Shown here piece after piece: positions 6,379 to 11,014 of a stretch of 11,014 bases of DNA. This DNA is from Bacillota bacterium (GTDB lineage Bacteria; Bacillota; UBA4882; UBA8346): the NCBI GenBank assembly GCA_003501365.1, contig DNPP01000251.1, positions 1-11,014 on the forward strand, read 5' to 3'. The notes under the pieces were generated by a model. That model ran no database searches and was not told the origin of the DNA. It saw only the letters and a program-made list of their open reading frames with translations. The position numbers were made by a program, and so were the translations under genes. The stretch's first letter is position 1. Each line of letters starts with the position of its first letter.

Positions 6379-7464
6379 TCATTTATCAACCCCTCTCATC
6401 ATGGCTGTAGAAGATCTAATCACCAGCTCAGTTTTAACCAAATGGTGAGTTTTTCTGACATCCTTACCGTTCATAAGTTTATCAAGAAGATTCACAGCTA
6501 ACTCACCCATTTGCTCTTTGGGAATTCTTATGGTGGTTATCGCTGGTTCGTGATATTGAGCCCAATCGATATCATCGACTCCAATTACACTAAAATCCCG
6601 AGGTATCTGAATCCCCATGGACAGAAAAGAACGAATTAAACCCATAGCTAATAAGTCATTTCCCATAATTGCGGCAGTCGGTTGTTCTTCCACATCTAAT
6701 TTCAACCAATTTTTAGCTACTTGTAGTCCCAAATAACTCTGTGGCCCCGTTTCAGAAATCTCAAACGCTTCCTGGCTACTGAAATTTTCCAGTCCAAAGT
6801 AGGGTAAGAGTCTCAAAAAACATTCACGTCTGTCTTTAAACGAAGGATATTCGATCCCGGCATCATTTTTCAATGAGACAAATCCGATCCGGCGATGTCC
6901 CAAACCGGCTAAATGTTCCAATGCCTGTTTTGTGGCTAATTCATTATCAACATAAATTGAAGGCTGTATATCATAAGAATTAAGATAAGGTTCAATTCCT
7001 ATTAAAGGGAGCCGCTTTCTTTGGATTAATTCCAAGATATCTTCACGAAGTTGACCCCAGGTAATCACTCCCCTAGTCTCACCATCAAAAAGTTTTTCCA
7101 GAGATTCCAGCTCCAGTTCAGGAGCTGATAAATAAGATACATAATAGCCCTTGTTTTGGACTCCAAGCTGTACACCATGGAGTAGATGACTAAAAAAAGG
7201 ATGTGGAAAAAACATATTTTCACCCAGTCCATATTTATCCTTCTCGGGAAAGGTGTACAAAAATAAAACTGCTTTTAAATTACGGCCTAGTCGAAGATTG
7301 CGGGCGGAAATATCCGGTTGGTAATTTAATTCTTTGGCAACCTTCAATACTTTTTGTTTAGTATCTTCCGTAATACCAATTAGACCAGCTTTATTATTAA
7401 GTACTCTCGAAACTGTTGCAATTGAGACATTTGATTTTTCGGCAACGTCTTTTAATGTAGTCAT
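6379..7464 (-). CDS. LacI-family transcriptional regulator
   Basis: DNA-binding repressor, probably controlling the sugar cassette it heads. It has 361 residues. The N-terminal helix-turn-helix is TLKDVAEKSNVSIATVSRVLNNK (3-25). The hinge helix carries the usual YQPDISARNLRLGRN pattern at 48-62, with Leu57 at the position that wedges into the operator centre. The effector domain (about 64-345) is of periplasmic-binding type, with the family segments LAGLGHRRIGFV (185-196), AIMGNDLLAMGL (265-276) and SVIGVDDIDWAQYHEPAITTIR (292-313). This suggests a sugar inducer. GGAG lies 7 bases before the ATG. It is the first gene of the minus-strand operon, and its promoter overlaps AAACGTTTAA-type repeats, pointing to autorepression. 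A 2-3-residue insertion (AGLIGI) follows helix 2 relative to common members. Family assignment is firm; inducer and operator use are inferred. Confidence 0.95.
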   Translation of the reverse strand: MTTLKDVAEKSNVSIATVSRVLNNKAGLIGITEDTKQKVLKVAKELNYQPDISARNLRLGRNLKAVLFLYTFPEKDKYGLGENMFFPHPFFSHLLHGVQLGVQNKGYYVSYLSAPELELESLEKLFDGETRGVITWGQLREDILELIQRKRLPLIGIEPYLNSYDIQPSIYVDNELATKQALEHLAGLGHRRIGFVSLKNDAGIEYPSFKDRRECFLRLLPYFGLENFSSQEAFEISETGPQSYLGLQVAKNWLKLDVEEQPTAAIMGNDLLAMGLIRSFLSMGIQIPRDFSVIGVDDIDWAQYHEPAITTIRIPKEQMGELAVNLLDKLMNGKDVRKTHHLVKTELVIRSSTAMMRGVDK

Positions 7465-7475
7465 CTACTTGCTCC

Positions 7476-7520
7476 AAACCTTTAATATATTTAATGTAAA
7501 CCTTTAACGCAAACGTTTAA
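7476..7520. promoter_or_regulatory. operator cluster: three AAAC(C/G)TTTAA repeats
   Basis: Three copies of a 10-base motif in the same orientation lie upstream of the LacI-type gene: AAACCTTTAA at 7476-7485 and 7498-7507, and AAACGTTTAA at 7511-7520. The third contains the 8-base palindrome AAACGTTT with a central CG, the hallmark of LacI-family operators. The copies overlap the predicted -10 and -35 boxes of the same gene, so protein bound here would block transcription of its own operon. The two AAACC copies are probably weaker or accessory sites. No matching site stands in front of the other genes in the window. Confidence 0.6.
7484..7512 (-). promoter_or_regulatory. promoter of the LacI-regulator/sugar-cassette operon
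   Basis: On the minus strand, TTGCGT (7507-7512) and TATATT (7484-7489) are separated by exactly 17 bases. The -10 matches the consensus in five of six positions and the -35 in three. The start of transcription would fall around 7477, leaving a short leader before the GGAG ribosome binding site and the ATG at 7464. The overlap with the AAACGTTTAA repeats supports the call and suggests that the promoter is weak and repressed. Confidence 0.5.
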
Positions 7521-7652
7521 GTAATTAATTCTATCCCATTTCGCTAATTCCTTCTTGAAATAAATCTTTTGTAAAAAAATTATTTATATATTGTTAACGC
7601 TCCGCTTTATACGCCCAAAGGTTTTCTCATTATCAGACATTAAAAAAGCCTA

Positions 7653-7682
7653 TAAAAAAATCGGCTGTCTAATACCCAGCCG
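7653..7682 (-). terminator. second rho-independent terminator downstream of the aminotransferase gene
   Basis: On the minus strand, CGGCTG (7677-7682) and CAGCCG (7662-7667) form a 6-bp GC-rich stem around a 9-base loop, followed after one A by seven T residues. This is a textbook intrinsic terminator reading leftward. It lies about 135-160 bases past the aminotransferase stop and upstream of the LacI operon promoter, so it would stop read-through into that operon. Confidence 0.7.
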
Positions 7683-7695
7683 CTTAAATCAGCTT

Positions 7696-7712
7696 CCAAC
7701 CCAAAAGGTCGG
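7696..7712 (-). other. small hairpin between two terminators
   Basis: In the minus-strand RNA, CCGACC and GGUUGG pair over six positions with one G-U pair, around a 5-base loop. The G-U pairing means the stem is favoured in minus-strand RNA rather than plus-strand RNA, matching the orientation of the two flanking terminators. Its function is unknown; it may simply extend the 3' structure of read-through transcripts. Confidence 0.4.
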
Positions 7713-7723
7713 TTAATGCTATT

Positions 7724-7778
7724 AAAAAACCCTTGGCTGCCAATTTTCAAATAGATCTTTGGCCGAACCAAGGGTTTT
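7724..7778 (-). terminator. rho-independent terminator of the aminotransferase gene
   Basis: The outer stem pairs AAAACCCTTGG (ending at 7736) with CCAAGGGTTTT (7768-7778), and an inner stem pairs GCCAA (7739-7743) with TTGGC (7759-7763). A small internal loop separates them. On the minus strand the stem runs into six T residues (7729-7724). It starts 38 bases after the aminotransferase stop. The A run on the right arm could let it work weakly on the plus strand too. Confidence 0.8.
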
Positions 7779-7815
7779 GTCCATTTCGGTGTAGCATTTT
7801 TAATAATCTCTTTAA

Positions 7816-9006
7816 TTAACCTTCCGTTACAAACTCGGCAATTCGCGAGAGCCCCTTTTCAATCTTTTCAAAAGAAGTTGCATAAGATAACCGGATATAT
7901 TCCGGTGCACCGAACCCGTTACCCGGAACTACCGCCACCTTGGCATGTTCCAGCAATAGCTCTGCAAAACCATCGGCATCACTAACTTTTCTACCAAAAT
8001 ATTCTTTGCCGATGATCCCTTTAATACTGGCAAATACATAAAAGGCGCCCGCCGGCTTAAGACAACTAAGTCCCGGAATTTTATTGACGGTATCGACCAT
8101 GTATTCACGGCGCCTTTTAAATTCCGATACCATCGCGGTGATCTTCTCCTGCGGCGGATTCTTCAGTGCCAATACTGAAGCCGCTTGACAAAAAGTAGTC
8201 GGATTGGAAGTACTATGGCTTTGAAGATCGCCCATGGCCTTGATCACCTTGGCGTCGCCAACGGCATAACCGATTCGCCAACCGGTCATGGCAAAGGTCT
8301 TGGATACTCCGTTGATAATGATTGTCAAATCTTTGATCTGCGGGTTGATAGTGGCGATACTAACATGTTCCCCTTCATAAATCAATTGTTCGTATATTTC
8401 ATCCGATACAACAATAATGTTCTTTTCCACCGCTATTGCGGCAATCGCCTCCAGCTCCTGCCGGCTATAAACGGCTCCGGTGGGATTGGAGGGACTGTTT
8501 AAAATCAAGGCAACCGTCTTTCCGGTGATTGCCGATCTCAATTGCTCAGCAGTCATCTTAAAACAGCCGGCCTCGTGGGTAGGGATGAACACTGGTTTAG
8601 CCCCGGCTAAGGCCACCTGTTCGCTGTAACTAACCCAATAAGGCGCCGGAATAATCACCTCATCACCGGGATCACAGATCACTTGAAACAGATTATAAAG
8701 CGCATGTTTGGCGCCACAACAAATAACCACTTGATTGGGTTTATATTCTAATCCGTGGTCGCGCTGCATCTTAAAACATACCGCTTCTTTCAAGCTTACG
8801 CTTCCGGAAGCCGGCGTGTATTTGGTATCACCGCGCTTTAATGCAGCAATAGCTTCATCTTTGATAACCTCCGGCGTATCAAAATCAGGCTCGCCGGCTC
8901 CGAAGCCGATAATATCCAAACCGTCTTTAATCATCTGCTTGGCTTTGGCATCAATTGCCAAAGTCGGGGAAGGGTTGATACCCTGAGCCCTTAATGCTAA
9001 CTTCAT
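7816..9006 (-). CDS. aspC: pyridoxal-phosphate aspartate aminotransferase (class I, subgroup Ib)
   Basis: Transfers the amino group between aspartate and 2-oxoglutarate, linking oxaloacetate to aspartate synthesis in the cytoplasm. It has 396 residues, the usual length. The cofactor lysine is Lys236 in NGVSKTFAMTGWRIGY, and Arg244 in the same motif should bind the cofactor phosphate. Asn174 (NSPSNPTGA) and Asp202/Tyr205 (SDEIYE) contact the pyridine ring. Arg372 (YIRLSYA) should bind the substrate alpha-carboxylate. Lys100 in CGAKHALYN stands where the Thermus-type Ib enzymes place a lysine that recognises the acidic side chain, which supports aspartate/glutamate use rather than a broad aromatic substrate range. 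AAGGAG lies 8 bases before the ATG. The gene diverges from the phosphofructokinase gene, is followed by tandem terminators, and is probably monocistronic. The symbol follows common usage for this family; some relatives also use prephenate. Confidence 0.93.
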   Translation of the reverse strand: MKLALRAQGINPSPTLAIDAKAKQMIKDGLDIIGFGAGEPDFDTPEVIKDEAIAALKRGDTKYTPASGSVSLKEAVCFKMQRDHGLEYKPNQVVICCGAKHALYNLFQVICDPGDEVIIPAPYWVSYSEQVALAGAKPVFIPTHEAGCFKMTAEQLRSAITGKTVALILNSPSNPTGAVYSRQELEAIAAIAVEKNIIVVSDEIYEQLIYEGEHVSIATINPQIKDLTIIINGVSKTFAMTGWRIGYAVGDAKVIKAMGDLQSHSTSNPTTFCQAASVLALKNPPQEKITAMVSEFKRRREYMVDTVNKIPGLSCLKPAGAFYVFASIKGIIGKEYFGRKVSDADGFAELLLEHAKVAVVPGNGFGAPEYIRLSYATSFEKIEKGLSRIAEFVTEG

Positions 9007-9047
9007 TCAATCCACTCCTTGAAATGGCTATAATCAATCTCTTTCAA

Positions 9048-9053
9048 ATTATA
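9048..9053 (-). promoter_or_regulatory. candidate -10 box of the aminotransferase gene
   Basis: A perfect TATAAT reads on the minus strand 41 bases upstream of the aminotransferase ATG. No good -35 lies 16-18 bases further upstream (GGTGGC at 17), so the promoter would need an activator, or the match is by chance in AT-rich DNA. Confidence 0.35.
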
Positions 9054-9142
9054 TTCCCGTTTTCGACTAAGCCACCCCGTTTTCCTGCAAATTTCTTGTA
9101 TTTTAAATGGTTCTTGTATACCGTATTCAGTAGTCAATCCAT

Positions 9143-9210
9143 ACTCGACACTCTGCGAGTGGCAAATCCCTTAAAACTCTGAAATTCCGGCTGAACCGGA
9201 AGGTATTTTT
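9143..9210 (+). promoter_or_regulatory. possible structured leader of the phosphofructokinase gene
   Basis: Two small hairpins lie on the plus strand in the 254-base divergent gap. The first has two alternative pairings (ACTCG/CGAGT, or CACTC/GAGTG at 9149-9161). The second is TTCCGG(9185-9190)/CCGGAA(9196-9201) with a CTGAA loop, followed by GGTATTTTT. The order resembles a weak attenuator, but the stems are short and no known riboswitch is recognisable. No clear promoter for the gene was found. Confidence 0.2.
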
Positions 9211-9260
9211 CAGAATAAAGCCAATAATAACTAAAAATTCATGTTTGAAGAGGTGCCTAT

Positions 9261-10346
9261 ATGATAAGAAAGATCGGTGTCATCACCGGAGGCGGAGACT
9301 GCCCCGGCTTAAATGCTGTTTTAAGAGCGGTGGTTAAGACCGCCATAGGGAAATACGGTTGTGAAGTCATCGGCTTTAAAGATGGTTATCATGGTTTGGT
9401 TCTAAACGAATGGATAGAGCTGGACATGCCCAAAGCCTCCGGCATCCTTGATCGGGGTGGGACCATCCTCGGCTCGTCCAATCGGGATAACCCTTTTAGT
9501 TTTAGAGTGGAAGAGCATGGCAAAGTCAGCTACGTTGATAAATCGGATCAAGTTATCGCCAATATTAAAGCCCATGGAATTGAAGCCATGGTTTTAATCG
9601 GCGGCGACGGTACGTTAACCAGCGCCCGGGATTTTAGTCGCAAAGGACTAAAAGTTGTCGGGGTTCCCAAAACCATCGACAATGATCTGTCGGCTACCGA
9701 TATTACTTTTGGCTTCATGACCGCAGTGGATACCGCTACCGAAGCCCTCGATAAACTACATACCACCGCCGAATCTCACCACCGGATTATGGTCCTGGAA
9801 GTCATGGGAAGATACGCCGGTTGGATTGCTTTAGAGTCGGGAATAGCCGGTGGCGCAGACATGATTATGATTCCGGAGATCCCTTACGATATCAATAAAA
9901 TCGCCGATAAGGCCATTGAAAGGCAACAGGCCGGCAAGAACTTTAGTATTGTAGTGGTTGCCGAAGGCGCCAAACCCAAGGGTGGTGAAATGGTGGTTAG
10001 TCAAATCGTTAAAGACAGTCCTGATCCGGTAAGACTCGGCGGTATCGGTCAGAAAATCGCCCAAGACCTAACCAACCTAACCGGAATTGACTCCCGGGTA
10101 ACCGTTCTGGGACATTTGCAACGGGGTGGCCGACCCACGCCCTACGACCGGATTCTGTCGACCCGCTATGGAGTGGCTGCAGTGGAACTGATTAACCAAG
10201 CCAAATTTGGGATGATGGTTAGTTTGCAGGGAAATGAGATTACTGCGGTTCCGATCGAAGCAGCGGTGGGGAAATTGAAGACCGTACCACTCGATAGCGA
10301 ACTCATCCGAATCGCCAAAAATATTGGCGTTGAATTCGGTGAATAG
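9261..10346 (+). CDS. pfkA: 6-phosphofructokinase, group III-like (probably ATP-dependent)
   Basis: Phosphorylates fructose 6-phosphate to fructose 1,6-bisphosphate, the committed step of glycolysis. It has 361 residues, longer than the roughly 320 of the E. coli type. Phosphate-donor binding starts with ITGGGDCPGLNAV (8-20). GGDGT (114-118) places Gly117 at the position of E. coli Gly104. PKTIDND (136-142) contains the catalytic base Asp140 (E. coli Asp127) and Lys137 at E. coli position Gly124. Fructose 6-phosphate contacts include MGRYAGWIAL (182-191) and GHLQRGGRPTPYDR (284-297). Pyrophosphate-dependent enzymes normally have Asp at the first position and Lys at the second; Gly plus Lys is known from ATP-using group III enzymes, so ATP is favoured. 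AGAGGTG lies about 6 bases before the ATG. The gene stands alone, diverging from the aminotransferase gene. Pyrophosphate use cannot be wholly excluded. Confidence 0.93.
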   Translation: MIRKIGVITGGGDCPGLNAVLRAVVKTAIGKYGCEVIGFKDGYHGLVLNEWIELDMPKASGILDRGGTILGSSNRDNPFSFRVEEHGKVSYVDKSDQVIANIKAHGIEAMVLIGGDGTLTSARDFSRKGLKVVGVPKTIDNDLSATDITFGFMTAVDTATEALDKLHTTAESHHRIMVLEVMGRYAGWIALESGIAGGADMIMIPEIPYDINKIADKAIERQQAGKNFSIVVVAEGAKPKGGEMVVSQIVKDSPDPVRLGGIGQKIAQDLTNLTGIDSRVTVLGHLQRGGRPTPYDRILSTRYGVAAVELINQAKFGMMVSLQGNEITAVPIEAAVGKLKTVPLDSELIRIAKNIGVEFGE

Positions 10347-10382
10347 CTTGATTTAAGCAAGAAAATCTCTTCGAGCGATTAG

Positions 10383-10497
10383 GTTTTAAAAATACGAACC
10401 ACGAAATACACGAAAGGGCACGAAAAGAGGGATGTCGAATTGATTGAAATTCAATTTCTTTCATTTCGTGTGTTTCGTGATTTTCGTGGTTAAAAAC
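10383..10497. repeat. large imperfect palindrome made of CACGAAA units
   Basis: The left arm (from 10397) carries three CACGAAA units, 9 and 10 bases apart. The right arm, read as its reverse complement from 10491, carries three units 9 and 9 bases apart. Both arms begin with AACCACGAAA and are flanked by TTTTAAAAA-like runs. The centre has its own stem, AATTGA(10438-10443)/TCAATT(10451-10456). The whole can fold into one long hairpin in RNA or cruciform in DNA. It fills the gap between the convergent phosphofructokinase and HD genes and may serve as their shared terminator. CACGAA-type intergenic repeats like this recur in many unrelated bacterial genomes, so I take it as a dispersed repetitive element. 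The short open frames through it are not genes. Confidence 0.8.
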
Positions 10498-10558
10498 TCT
10501 TTTGGGCTTCCGTCGAACCAAACAAATAAAAGTATGGATTGATGAGTGCCAGATATTA

Positions 10559-11014
10559 CTAGGCTATTCCAAATTGCGCTAATATCATCCCTAAGCGGTT
10601 CATTTGGTTATTGTCAAGCCTGCAGTCGGGATCATGGAGATACATTTCAATAATGACCGCATCTTTCAATAACTCTTCAAAGGGTGTACCGATTAATCCA
10701 AAGCTGTTTTGAGAACGGATTGAACCGCAAATAGTTGAAATCTCCGACTCTGAAAACCGGCCGGTTTTGCGAAGAATCCGTTCAGCCTCCAAAGCTCCCA
10801 GTGTGCTCTGGGTCACAGCATCCCTCACCTGGTGAACAATCCAGCCAATATTCAGTATATGGCCGGCAATTGCCGCCAATTCCGGATCGAGTCCTCTTTT
10901 GAGCGCCAACAAACGGGCACAAGTAGCGATTCCGTTAGAATGGATAAATTCATTCCGTTTATTAAGGGTATCTTTGTTCCCGTCGGCATCGCCGCCGGCA
11001 CCCATCCGTTCAAT
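10559..11014 (-). CDS. HD-domain-like protein with degenerate metal site (partial, N-terminus outside the window)
   Basis: The reading frame is still open at the window edge (IER precedes the first visible Met at 11005), so the true start is probably beyond it. The visible 148 residues from that Met match the pattern of an uncharacterised HD-domain family: IHSNGIATCARLLALKRGLDPELAAIAGHILNIG, then EILRKTG-like and ELLKDA segments. An HD phosphohydrolase would show LHDIG at about 49-54, where this protein has ILNIG, so His and Asp are replaced by Leu51 and Asn52. The downstream His-His-Ser region is replaced by RSQNS (97-101), and the late KDAD is KDAV (114-117). Only His22 of the usual metal ligands survives. 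The fold is therefore likely kept but phosphohydrolase activity lost; a binding or regulatory role is possible. The gene converges on phosphofructokinase. I do not know its function. Confidence 0.7.
   Translation of the reverse strand: MERMGAGGDADGNKDTLNKRNEFIHSNGIATCARLLALKRGLDPELAAIAGHILNIGWIVHQVRDAVTQSTLGALEAERILRKTGRFSESEISTICGSIRSQNSFGLIGTPFEELLKDAVIIEMYLHDPDCRLDNNQMNRLGMILAQFGIA

Noticed and set aside
7508..7521. Catabolite-response (cre) element for CcpA around AAACGTTT
   Set aside because: The flanking TG...CA bases of the cre consensus are missing. The simpler reading is an operator of the adjacent LacI-type regulator.
10303..10521. Minus-strand frame of 72 residues running through the CACGAAA palindrome
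   Set aside because: Its NHENHETHE-like translation is simply the CACGAAA repeat unit read as codons, and it overlaps the phosphofructokinase 3' end.
1..11014. CRISPR array, tRNA/rRNA, insertion sequence, phage or defence genes
   Set aside because: No regularly spaced direct repeats with spacers, no tRNA cloverleaf or TTC-loop pattern, no transposase or integrase motifs and no toxin-antitoxin pair were seen on either strand.

Overview
The window reads as part of a moderately AT-rich Bacillota (Firmicutes-type) chromosome. Most genes have strong AGGAGG-like ribosome binding sites. The sugar-transport cassette is of the CUT1 ABC type and carries no ATPase of its own. The aspartate aminotransferase and the group III-like phosphofructokinase also fit that phylum. 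The sugar-binding protein has a cleavable signal peptide without a lipobox, which hints at a two-membrane (diderm) member of the phylum. This taxonomic call is an inference.

Layout, left to right. A HAD-family phosphatase/hydrolase gene lies on the minus strand (5-631). It is followed by about 690 bases with no convincing gene but with a perfect 22-bp-stem palindrome (1105-1153). Positions 1325-7464 hold one minus-strand carbohydrate cassette, transcribed right to left: a LacI-family regulator, an intracellular glycoside hydrolase family 2 enzyme, a secreted sugar-binding protein and two permeases of MalF and MalG type. The regulator has its own promoter, overlapped by AAACGTTTAA-type repeats that look like its operator. 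A 15-bp hairpin sits between the binding-protein gene and the first permease gene. An unusually perfect Shine-Dalgarno sequence lies just after the hydrolase stop, in front of only a 12-codon reading frame. Positions 7653-7778 hold three stacked hairpins, two of them terminator-like, which end the aspartate aminotransferase transcript (7816-9006, minus). That gene diverges from a 6-phosphofructokinase gene (9261-10346, plus). The phosphofructokinase gene converges on a partial HD-domain-like gene (10559 to the right edge, minus). Between those two lies a large imperfect palindrome built of CACGAAA units.

How the genes work together. The inferred model is that the binding protein captures an oligosaccharide or glycoside outside the cytoplasmic membrane. 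The two permeases import it, using a shared MsmX/MalK-type ATPase encoded elsewhere. The GH2 enzyme hydrolyses it in the cytoplasm, and the LacI-type protein represses the operon until an inducer sugar appears. The sugar is not identifiable from sequence, but the NxK glucuronate-recognition motif of beta-glucuronidases is not visible in the GH2 enzyme. Phosphofructokinase (glycolysis) and aspartate aminotransferase (amino-acid metabolism) are core metabolism and probably unrelated to the cassette.

I found no RNA genes, CRISPR arrays, intact insertion sequences, integrases or phage genes, and no clearly novel multi-gene system. The most unusual items are small: the degenerate HD protein, the orphan Shine-Dalgarno, the palindromes and the operator cluster.
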